Source: Pycnococcus provasolii
Taxonomy: Eukaryota > Chlorophyta > Pseudoscourfieldiophyceae > Pseudoscourfieldiales > Pycnococcaceae
Assembly: GCA_938743325.2 (NCBI GenBank)
Contig: OW568881.1
Coordinates: 310,001-374,000, forward strand
DNA: 64,000 nucleotides
Reading direction: 5' to 3'
The notes beneath the pieces are model-generated. The model was not told the origin of the DNA. It searched no databases and saw only the letters and a list, made by a program, of their open reading frames with translations. The position numbers and the translations under genes are program-made. Shown one piece after another: positions 1-8,289 of the stretch. The number at the start of each line of letters is the position of its first letter. The first letter of the stretch is position 1.

Positions 1-265
1 GGTACTTGAGCTTAAAGGCTAACGGTGTGGGAACTTAAGACGTAACTACAAGTTTGTAACCTAAGAACTACTTTAGTGCATGAAACTGTGGACACAGTCC
101 TACAGTGACCTCTGCGCGTAACTCCGACGCGCGAGTGCTTGATGTCGACGCGAGATGCGGCGACAAAAGCACAGGATGCCACGCCCAGTTGCGTGACAGG
201 AGAAGGGAGCCCGCCCGCCCGCCCGAAGGAAGGAAGGGGAAGAACCCAACCCTGCTAACGCCTGA

Positions 266-285
266 TTAGGGTTAGGGTTAGGGTT
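266..285 (+). repeat. Short interstitial TTAGGG array
   Basis: About three TTAGGG units in a row lie 282 bp upstream of the ATG at 567. The unit is the telomere repeat of many protists, but the array is internal and short. Similar arrays recur upstream of other plus-strand genes in this window (46991, 48605, 52368), so it may be a promoter element rather than a telomere remnant. The rest of 1-566 shows no convincing coding region. A GTACGT donor-like site at 475 and a TTTTCACAG acceptor-like site near 532 could bound a 5'UTR intron. Confidence 0.75.
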
Positions 286-566
286 CCCCTTCGGGTCGGG
301 TTCGGGATATTCTGGGAATCACTCCGTCTGCTTCAGGTGCCGGTAGACTATTGATTTCATTCAGAGTCCCGACTCCCGCCTTCCTCCAGATTTTGCCTCT
401 TCGAAATCCGTGGCGTCTAAAGCGTGTCAACAAAAGCGTGCTGCAAAGCCCTTGGAAGAAGAAGAAACCTTTCTGTACGTACGTGGAGGAGACGGCTCCT
501 GGAGAACTTACTTTTACAATTTTGTTTTCACAGATAGAGATAGATAGATAGTACTTGACCATCATC

Positions 567-1886
567 ATGTACGCGTCGCCGTTTGTGTCTCTAAGTGCGT
601 CGCAGTCGCGTGTCGCGCAGGAGCTCGTCTACCGCGCCATCAGGCTCGTCGCGTGGGCGCTGCTCGCGCTCGCCGCGACGTCGTACGCAATACTGTGGAA
701 GCGGTGTGGAGGATGCTGCTTCTTCAAAAAAACGATGATGAATGGTGCAGCACCACCGCGTCTCGCGGCGGCGGGAGGAGGGAAATCTGGAAAGTGGATC
801 AACTTTTCCATGCTGATGATTGTGATTTGGTTGATCGTCATCCAAGAGATCCTATACGTCGCTGTGCTTGATGCCGGACGCAGATACGCAAAAGACGACG
901 GGCCGAATATGACGGATGTCCTATCGAGTGACACGGGGCTCGCGTACTCGCTCATTGTCATCTCTGATTTCGCTGACGCTTCTTTCATGGGACTTCTGAT
1001 GCTGTGCAGCACGGGATTTGGAATCACCACCGAAACCATCAAATGGTGGCATCTCGCTGGCATCTCGCTCGTCGCCGTCGTCTACCTCCTCTCGAGTATC
1101 TACGTCGACGTGGAGGACACTTTGCTATGCACAGGCAACTCAAAGATCGAATTCGATCGCACGACGTGCTCTGCGACACAGTACAACATGAGTCTCTTTT
1201 TTATTGCTGTCACCTTCGTGACAATGTGGTACTTTGTCTTTGAAGTATCCGCAAGGGAAGCAGAAAAGTTCGCATGGGCAACTGCGAGTGGTCTTCGCGA
1301 GCGTGCTCAGCGCCAAGAACGCGATACACAAGACGGTGCTTGGCAAATCGACGACCACCATTCAGAAGACTCGTCGTCGACACCTGGTACCGCGACTCAT
1401 GCCGGCGCCTCTGCCGCCGCTGCCCGCCCGAGCTACCCTTCTTCCCACGACGAGGACAGTGCTGCACCTTCGCACGCCGATGTCGTGACTGCGCGATCGA
1501 AGCACCGTCTCATGTCCTCATTCTCCATCTCGACACTTCTTTATGCAATCGCGTCAATCATGGCCATCTTCTTGCCAGATCTCTTGCTCATGAAGACTGA
1601 GATCGCGGCGGAGAGCGACGATGATGTCACGCCACAGGAAACAATCGTAATCAACGATCGCACCTTCGGCACAACAGCAAGCGACATACTCCAAATCATT
1701 CAGCACTGCATTTTCTTCGCCCTCATGGTCTTCCTCACCGTGATCTTCCGACCTCGCACCGATAGCTTGTATCTGCAAGTATCTGAGGGCGACGTGGCCA
1801 CCACGCTTAGCACTGACATGGGCGTCGTGGAGATGCAAGAGATGCCATCATCGCGAAGTGGGGGAGATGTTCAACATCTAGCGTGA
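567..1886 (+). CDS. Seven-transmembrane GOST/lung-7TM-like protein lacking a large ectodomain
   Basis: The 439-residue protein starts at the first ATG; the reading frame is open slightly upstream but only from a TTG. Seven hydrophobic segments can be read: about residues 20-42, 70-95, 115-145, 155-178, 205-228, 315-337 and 370-392. A long Ser/Ala/His-rich loop lies between segments 5 and 6. The order, the STGFGI segment at the end of TM3 and the FRPRTDS sequence straight after TM7 recall the 7TM domain of GPR107/TMEM87-type GOST proteins, whose TM7 is followed by a WRP motif; these act in Golgi trafficking. The usual luminal N-terminal domain is absent, so either it lies on upstream exons or this is a minimal form. 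The family call is by pattern only; a generic 7TM protein is the alternative. It converges with the OSCP1 gene, 117 bp apart. Confidence 0.5.
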   Translation: MYASPFVSLSASQSRVAQELVYRAIRLVAWALLALAATSYAILWKRCGGCCFFKKTMMNGAAPPRLAAAGGGKSGKWINFSMLMIVIWLIVIQEILYVAVLDAGRRYAKDDGPNMTDVLSSDTGLAYSLIVISDFADASFMGLLMLCSTGFGITTETIKWWHLAGISLVAVVYLLSSIYVDVEDTLLCTGNSKIEFDRTTCSATQYNMSLFFIAVTFVTMWYFVFEVSAREAEKFAWATASGLRERAQRQERDTQDGAWQIDDHHSEDSSSTPGTATHAGASAAAARPSYPSSHDEDSAAPSHADVVTARSKHRLMSSFSISTLLYAIASIMAIFLPDLLLMKTEIAAESDDDVTPQETIVINDRTFGTTASDILQIIQHCIFFALMVFLTVIFRPRTDSLYLQVSEGDVATTLSTDMGVVEMQEMPSSRSGGDVQHLA

Positions 1887-2003
1887 TGGTTTTGCCGGTA
1901 AGAGTCTAAATTGCGGCTGTGCTCGTCTAAATTGTCTCTTTTATTTCTTTTCGTAATAGGGGGTGGGTATTATCCATCATAACATAGTACTAAATAAGGA
2001 GCT

Positions 2004-3257
2004 TTATCCTGCCTGGTCCATGAGGGCGAGCAAGTCGTCTTCGTCGTCGTCGTCAAGTCCGCCTCCACCGCCGAAAGGTTGGCGTGCGGTGTCGAGGTCG
2101 AGGCCCTTGAGAGCCTCTGTGACGCTAGCTTTGTGTTCACGGTTTGCACGACTGTCGACGTTCAACGTCATCACGCTCGGACCTCGCTGGGGAATCGTCA
2201 CATTCTTCGCTGTCGAAGTGCTCGTCGGCGCGGAAGAGCCGCGATCGTCGCCAAACAGGTTCAGCTTGAAGTTATCCGCAGGGCGCGAATTACCCGACGA
2301 TGCTTGCACTCCCATGAGCGCACTTAACAGGTTCAGTTCGTTCCGTCCCCTGCCCTTGTCGTTCAGCCGAGCCAGACGCGTCTCTTCGCCGCGCCCTCGT
2401 CGTGCCGACGTCGGCGCGTCGTCCTCAGCAATTGGCTCATCAAGCGTGGTGGGAGAGGAGGGAGCTGCTTCCGGCGACGACGACGAGGCGGCGGGGTTGT
2501 CAGCGTCCGGTCTTGGCGGAACGCGCCTGTCCTTCGCGTACAGGTTTCCCCCGAGCTCCACCATGTGGTAGAAGTACAGCCCGTCGTCTGGCTCGTAGCA
2601 CGCCATGTCCACAACCTTCTCTTGCGCCGACCCGACGCGGATGGTTCCGACGGCTTTTCCACTCGCGTTGGCGCGTTCTGGTGGCGGCACGGCGATGCGC
2701 CCTTCGCTCGTCTGTATCTTCTCGTGCAGGAACAGGCTCACCTTCACTCGCTTGTCCTGCAGCGCGTTGAGAAGCGTGCTCCTGACGTCGTTCCAGTCTT
2801 CGTATTCGTACTGTGCGTACCGCTTGAGCAGCTTGGTCTTGACGTTTTCGACGATTTGCACGAGCGGCGGTTCCTGCAGAAGTTTCGCGACGGATGAGAG
2901 GTGCACGTCTGTGATTCGCAGCACCTCCTGCGGCGACGTGAGTGCGACGAGCTGGTACTTGGCGCCCATGACCATGAGGTCGAAGAGTTTGTCCATGGAC
3001 GACTCCGACAGCCTCATGATGGACGAGTGTGCGACTCTCTCGAAGATCTGCCTGAGCGATGCGACGCTGTAGCACGCCTGCGGTTTGAGTACTTCTTCCA
3101 TGAACCTTTCTGCGAAGAGCGTTCGTGCAATATCCCCGAGAACACGAACCGCTTTTTCCCCCGCGACAGATTGTGCCCTTAGTCTCTGCTCTAAGATGTA
3201 CACCATCTCACATCCTAAAGCGACGACCAAGAACGGCATCGCGGCGAGGTGGCCCAT
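2004..3257 (-). CDS. OSCP1: OSCP1-like protein (organic solute carrier partner 1, ciliary)
   Basis: 417 residues, ATG at 3257. The N-terminal 200 residues carry the family pattern: GCEMVYILEQRLRAQ near the start, then SIMRLSESSMDKLFDLM and MGAKYQLV, all matching OSCP1/NOR1 proteins. In animals OSCP1 modulates organic solute transport; orthologues in ciliated protists are associated with cilia and basal bodies, which suggests that this alga has or had flagella. The C-terminal half is less conserved, with an acidic and Ser/Pro-rich stretch and a short Gly/Asp-rich tail ending LLALMDQAG. No membrane segment is obvious. It is transcribed divergently from the RNA-binding protein gene at 3728, sharing a 470-bp promoter region. 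Confidence 0.85.
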   Translation of the reverse strand: MGHLAAMPFLVVALGCEMVYILEQRLRAQSVAGEKAVRVLGDIARTLFAERFMEEVLKPQACYSVASLRQIFERVAHSSIMRLSESSMDKLFDLMVMGAKYQLVALTSPQEVLRITDVHLSSVAKLLQEPPLVQIVENVKTKLLKRYAQYEYEDWNDVRSTLLNALQDKRVKVSLFLHEKIQTSEGRIAVPPPERANASGKAVGTIRVGSAQEKVVDMACYEPDDGLYFYHMVELGGNLYAKDRRVPPRPDADNPAASSSSPEAAPSSPTTLDEPIAEDDAPTSARRGRGEETRLARLNDKGRGRNELNLLSALMGVQASSGNSRPADNFKLNLFGDDRGSSAPTSTSTAKNVTIPQRGPSVMTLNVDSRANREHKASVTEALKGLDLDTARQPFGGGGGLDDDDEDDLLALMDQAG

Positions 3258-3540
3258 GATTCAAAAGATGAAAGCTAACACACACACACAGATACACACA
3301 ATACCTGTGCAACGACACACAAACTTAAGGTTATGCACTCGCCCTTAAAAGGGAAACAAGAGACCGTTGGGTTGGGAGGGAAAAGGAGCGCGGAAGACAA
3401 CAAGAATCAGGCGCGGAAAGAAGTCTACTTCTTATTAGGGTTGCTTTGGGGATCCCTGATGGGACTTCTCCCCGTCCAGGTCCCCCGTTGTTTTCCCCCC
3501 CGACATCCCCCGGAACCCGGCCTACAATTCAACGCACGGG

Positions 3541-3617
3541 GAAACCCTAACTGGGAAACCCGAACTGGGAAACCCTAACGCGCCTTTTTGCCTCTTACTG
3601 GGAAGCTCTAACGCGCC
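3541..3617 (+). promoter_or_regulatory. Telo-box-like repeats in the shared promoter
   Basis: Two copies of AAACCCTAAC and one AAACCCGAAC, each next to a GGGA block, lie in a short degenerate tandem array, followed by two related TCTAACGCGCC / CCTAACGCGCC blocks. AAACCCTAA is the plant telo-box, known from promoters of ribosomal and growth-related genes. The array lies about 110-190 bp upstream of the RNA-binding protein gene at 3728, in the divergent region shared with OSCP1. Regulatory function is inferred. The remaining spacer (3258-3540) holds a short CA run and nothing else recognisable. Confidence 0.45.
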
Positions 3618-3727
3618 ATTTTTCTATTTGCCTTTTTCCCCCTCTCCCTCTCCCTCGCCCTCGACGTGCGGACGATCCCTAAAGTTTCCCACACTCAGAT
3701 CACCCACTCTTCAACAAAACGTGCATC

Positions 3728-4840
3728 ATGTCGGACGACCGTTCCCCTCCTCCAGGTGCTGTTGACACGCCAGCTTCCCCACTCCAAGATAACAACGATG
3801 ACGCTTGGAATGGTGGAAGTGATCAGCCTGCAAATACCTCTCCTGGAAATGATCCTAATGAGGCTCCTCCTCCTGGGGATGGTTCGGATGTTCCTCAAGG
3901 GGAGGGTTTAGAGCTGGGGGATGGTGCGAAAGCCGGCACCGACCTCGAAGATGGACGGAGAGGTCCGCCGAATATTGAAGGGCTGATTTCGCTGAAAGTT
4001 GATGAACTCGACTTCAGAGTGCAAAAAGATGAACTGCGTGCAATCTTTGACGGATTCGGGGATATCGGAGACGTGCACATCCCTCGAGGACGAACGGGAC
4101 AAAGCCGAGGATTCGGGTTCGTACGGTTCAAGAGCCGAGCGGACGCAGACAAGGCGCTCGAAGCCATGGACGGAAAGGATATCGCTGGACGAAAGGTGAA
4201 AGTCAGCCTCGCGGAACGCCCGAGACCCACCGGAGTCTTCGAGGCGGCAAACAGACCGCCACCGCAGAGAAGGGGCGGATACGAACCTCGAGGAGGAGGG
4301 GGGGGATACGGCGGGGGACGTGGACGAGGGGGAGGTGGGTACGGCGGCTACGAAGACAGGCGTGGCGGCGGCGGCGGGTACGGTGGCGGCGGCTACGAAG
4401 ACAGGCGCGGTGGCGGCGGCGGGTACGGCGGCTACGAAGACAGGCGCGGTGGCGGCGGCGGGTACGGTGGCGGCGGCGGCGGGTACGGCGGCGGCGGCTA
4501 CGACGACAGGCGTGGCGGCGGCGGCGGGTACGCTGGTTACGACGACAGGCGCGGTGGCGGCGGCGGGTACGGCGGCTACGACGACAGGCGTGGTAACGAC
4601 GGGTACGGCGGCGGCGGGTACGATGACAGGCGTGGCGGCGGCGGCGGGTACGGCGGGTACGATGACAGGCGTGGTAACGATGGGTACGGCGGCGGTGGCT
4701 ACGATGACAGGCGCGGCGGCGGCGGCGGGTATGGCGGCGGCGGCAGCGGATACGGTGGAGATCGTGGCGGCAGCGGGTACGGTGGATATTCCGAAGGGGG
4801 AGGAGGACGCGAGCGTGATCGATCACCGCCTCGCCGCTGA
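3728..4840 (+). CDS. Glycine-rich RNA-binding protein (RRM plus RGG/GYGG tail)
   Basis: 370 residues, ATG at 3728. An acidic, Pro-rich N-terminus (1-80) is followed by one RRM (about 83-165) with RNP1 SRGFGFVRF and RNP2-like LKVDELDF. From about 178 the protein is an almost pure repeat of DRRGGGGGYGG units, alternating YEDRRGG, YDDRRGG and NDGYGGGG forms, ending RERDRSPPRR. RRM proteins of this class bind RNA and shuttle between nucleus and cytoplasm; RGG/YGG tails promote weak RNA binding and condensation and are arginine-methylated. The tail is encoded by a GGCGGCGG-rich minisatellite, so its length may vary between strains. It resembles hnRNP/GRP and SR-like proteins; no finer assignment can be made. 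Confidence 0.9.
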   Translation: MSDDRSPPPGAVDTPASPLQDNNDDAWNGGSDQPANTSPGNDPNEAPPPGDGSDVPQGEGLELGDGAKAGTDLEDGRRGPPNIEGLISLKVDELDFRVQKDELRAIFDGFGDIGDVHIPRGRTGQSRGFGFVRFKSRADADKALEAMDGKDIAGRKVKVSLAERPRPTGVFEAANRPPPQRRGGYEPRGGGGGYGGGRGRGGGGYGGYEDRRGGGGGYGGGGYEDRRGGGGGYGGYEDRRGGGGGYGGGGGGYGGGGYDDRRGGGGGYAGYDDRRGGGGGYGGYDDRRGNDGYGGGGYDDRRGGGGGYGGYDDRRGNDGYGGGGYDDRRGGGGGYGGGGSGYGGDRGGSGYGGYSEGGGGRERDRSPPRR

Positions 4841-4964
4841 GAAAGGAAAAGAAAAACAACAACAAACAAGTAAAAGAGGTGGGCTACTCAAGGAGATGGG
4901 AAGGGCTATCACTGTAATGACGAACATTTCTCTTCCAAAGGGAAGAAAAGTATGAAAAAAATAA

Positions 4965-7236
4965 TCACTTACGAGCCGAACGACGATGGCCTAAACTCGC
5001 ACCACCACTGCGACGCGAGGAGGATACATAGAACGATCGCATGGCGAAAAAGAGAGCAGCGATCCAGCCCGAGTAAGCTAGCATCGAACCATGTCGCACC
5101 GTCTCAACGACGTCACTGCCCACCCCCATCCTCGAGGAGGAATAGAAGCTGTGCTTCGGTGCCCTGTTGCTCGAATCAGTTGGTGTGCGCGCCGCTTTCT
5201 GTGCATCTCCAAGTTCGCCGAAGTGTGGCTGATCGACCACAACCGCAGCAGACGTTGCTACTGTCGTAGTCGATGCTATTGTTGTAGTTGTAGTTGTTGA
5301 CGGCGGTGTTGGCGATGTGCCACACTTTGGCGGCACCGTCTCGCCATCCGTGCATACATTGCACGCCGCGCGGCAGGTATTTGTCATGTAGCCTGGATTC
5401 GATTCGCACTCGCCTCTGTCCGCCCAGTCGCAGCACATGGCGTGGCCGTTCAAACACGTCGCCATGTCAGCATCCACATCGTCCGATGCAGATGCACTCC
5501 CAGCGTCCCCACGCAGCATCACGCCATGCGACAGAGAGATGTCCTCGTAGTCGCCGTCGTGCATCTCACGTGGAATGCGATCATGGCCACTAAAACCGCC
5601 AGGCCAAGACGCCAGATTTGCGCCCATGTTTCCAGCCTTGCTTTGCTTCAGCTTCTCCAGGGATTCTTTCCAGCACCCAAAGACGGGATTACTCGCGCGG
5701 CAATTGTAAGTACCTGTAAGTTTGTGAATGTTTTGTGTGTGATACGTTAAGCGTCAGTTGAATACCGCCGGTATATATTCGCCATTCCCCCGCGCAAATT
5801 TCAAGCGCACCCGTCTCTTTATGCGCACTTAGAGTGGAGTCCAGAGCGATGCGATCGCGCTCACTCTGCGGCAATGACTGCGAGTACGCGAAAAAGTGCT
5901 CGGGTGATTTGCCCCCAGCCTTTGGCGACCACTCCTCCTCAAAGCACTTGTAGTGTCGCATTAGCTGCGTCGCGTTGTAGATGGACCACGCTGTCCACAG
6001 CCCAATACGCTGCGTGCGAAGGTCCTCGCGAAGCGGCAGTGAGGACATCGGCGGCGGCCGCTCGAACGCATGCGGGGTATTGCCGCACTGGAACGGGTCG
6101 CCAGACATGAACTCGTGCTTGTCGAACGTCCAGTACCCGTTGCCGGCGCCATGGTCTATGATGTAGCGCAGGCCGTAGTGCAGCACCATGGGATATCCCT
6201 TGCGCTTGTCAAACGGCTGGAGGTCGTAGCCCGGGTACACCATGATGAAGTTGTTCACCTTGTGGTTGAGCCCGGCCTCGGAGGCGCCGAACACGTAGCC
6301 GTACATCTCGGAGATCCACGGCGGGCCCGGGCACTTGCACTGCACGCCCTGGCACCCCTCGAACGCCTTGGTCGGGCAGTTGAACACGTCGCCCGTGTTC
6401 GCCCAGCTGTCGGGGTCCACCCTCACCGCGTGCGTGTACTCGAACCACAGCGGAGCCACGCGGCGCAGGTCGTCAATGTGGTGCGCGAAAAAACCACCAA
6501 CCTGCTGCAGCGGCGCGTTGATGCGCTTCTCCGCCTTCATCTTCGCCTTGACGCCCATGTGGTTCTGGTCGAACACGCCAATCAAGTACCCGTAGTACGC
6601 GCTCACGGGCGAACCTTTGGCGAGGCCGATCAAGTCCAGGTCGATGGGCTTGCGCACAACCTGGTCTGCGTCCAAGAAGACGACGAAGTCTGCGGTGATG
6701 TCTTTGCGGTAGTGCTCTAGCCAGTGCTTCACGCTGCCTGGCTTGTTGTATGCGGAGTAGTGATCTCTGTTGTGAAGGCGGTAGTTGGGGTGCTGGTGCA
6801 CGTCGCAGATATCGCTGCCGCAAAGTGCGGTTCCCATCTTCATGGCGGCATCGACCTGCGGTTCATCCGCGGGCATCTCCGTGCTGCCGCACGCCATGAG
6901 CCTTGTCGTTTGTGGGATGGGTTGCCTAGCTCTCGTGTAAGCGTGGTAGATGGAGTAGAACATGCCCGCGCTCTGCCAGTCGAAGTAGCCTGAGCACTCG
7001 GTGCTGAAGATGACGTGCAAGCTTCCTCCGGAGGCTGCCTGAGCTCCGTAGTGTCGCGTCAGCGGGTTATTTTTCGCGACGAGCGCGGAGGCATCACCAC
7101 AAAGGTGAATAAGGACGAGCGTGACCCAAAAACCAGCGACAAGGACAGACCGCCCTGAAGGAGGAATAGGGAGGATTCGACACAGGATCCGAGCACGGCC
7201 GCCGACAGGAGTCATCATGTCTGATGACTCCCACAC
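4965..7236 (-). CDS. Two-exon Golgi glycosyltransferase (peptidyl-serine galactosyl-/hydroxyproline arabinosyltransferase-like) with ShKT domain
   Basis: Exon 1 is 7236-5766, a 52-nt GT-AG intron is 5765-5714, and exon 2 is 5713-4965. The join keeps the frame and gives 739 residues. The N-terminus has a signal-anchor (about 30-52). The catalytic domain carries STECSGYFDWQSAGM, the metal-binding FLDADQVV, PVSAYYGYLIG, a second HHIDDLRRVAPLWFEYTHAV block and WISEMYGYVFGASEAGL, as in HPAT/SGT1 enzymes that glycosylate hydroxyproline or serine in secreted glycoproteins. Exon 2 encodes VFGCWKESLEKLK, a ShKT domain (six Cys, CLNGHAMCCDWADRGEC onward), a Thr-rich linker and a C-terminal hydrophobic segment (MLAYSGWIAALFFAM), consistent with SGT1-like C-terminal anchoring. 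Without the splice the frame closes soon after exon 1. The donor sugar cannot be told from sequence. Confidence 0.85.
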
Positions 7237-7356
7237 TATCGTAGTAGTGTCACAGACTATTTATTATACGCAAGTAAGTACTATCGTAGTCACCAGTCTT
7301 CGAAGGCCAACACCACGTTTCATTCATCGGGAAAACATCAAGCAACGATCCACGAT

Positions 7357-7437
7357 CAACGCCTCAAGCCACGCCTCAAGCCACGCCTCAAGCAACGCAG
7401 AACGCCTCAAGCCACGCCAAACGCCTCAAGCCACGCA
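7357..7437 (+). repeat. Tandem 12-bp repeat (CACGCCTCAAGC)
   Basis: About five or six copies of CACGCCTCAAGC, slightly degenerate (CAACGCAGAACGCCTCAAGC variants), lie 120 bp upstream of the glycosyltransferase start. There is no coding signal. The surrounding spacer 7237-8289 contains this array, the 7757-7944 array and several CACCTTAA motifs, but no gene I can support. Confidence 0.8.
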
Positions 7438-7756
7438 AAAAGCGGATCTCTGGAAAGCCTGCACCGGATGCACCTTAAGCGTTTGTGTGTGCGCGTGTCA
7501 GGCCGGAGCACCTTAAATGCACCTTAAAATAATTAATAAGAGGGAAGTAGGGGTTAGGAGAGGAATAGGCGAGAGTAGGAAGCCTTTAGTTAGGGGTTTA
7601 GGGGTTGGGAGAGAGAGCACCGCAAGAGACTTCTCCCATCCCCCTTGGCCCCTTGGCCCCTTGCACACCGTTTGCGGCCGCTTGCTTTGGAGTGAGTCTT
7701 GCACGAGCTTTCTACCTGAGCTTTCTGGTCCGCGTTCGGGTGCTTGACAGGTGTGC

Positions 7757-7944
7757 TTGACCACCTTAATCCCCAATCCACGCGATGAAGGCAACACCGG
7801 CCGGGATCTTGACCACCTTAATCCCCAATCCACGCGATGAAGGCAACACCGGCCGGGATCTTGACCACCTTAATCGACGCGATGAAGGCAACACCGGCCG
7901 GGATCTTGACCACCTTAATGAACGCGATGAAGGCAACACCGGCC
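7757..7944 (+). repeat. Four-unit tandem minisatellite, 52/45 bp
   Basis: Four head-to-tail units begin TTGACCACCTTAAT and end GATGAAGGCAACACCGGCC(GGGATC). The first two units are 52 bp with a CCCCAATCCACGC insert; the third is about 45 bp and the fourth slightly truncated. The repeat reads open on both strands, but the peptides are repetitive artefacts. The array is contiguous and lacks spacers, so it is not CRISPR. Confidence 0.85.
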
Positions 7945-8289
7945 TTGAATGGTCTTGAAGGTGCGCATTGTGCAAGAAACAGCCGCAAGAAACAGCCGCA
8001 AGGCCAGCAAGAGGTGGCCGCAACGGACATGTGTCGTCGTGCCCAGCGTACCTAGTGCCCAGCACATGTGCAAGCACCTTGTGCAAGGTATTTTTTTCTA
8101 CCCGTACCCATACTTTTTAGTCGGAGGTTTGGTAAACCTTTAGGGGTTTGACCTGCTTCCGTCACATGAGTCCGTGCCTGCTTCGTCCTCCTCCTCCTCC
8201 CTCCTCGGAGCCTCACTCCTCGGAGGGAAAAGTCGTTCCGTTCATTCATTGTTAACACGCCTTCCACAGCACGCTGTTTCTTGCACAGC

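Noticed and set aside
4203-4865. Arg/His/Cys-rich minus frame
   Set aside because: Shadow of the glycine-rich repeat in the RNA-binding protein on the other strand.
7757-7944. Tandem units considered as CRISPR
   Set aside because: The units are contiguous, without unique spacers of constant length, and the setting is a eukaryotic spacer.
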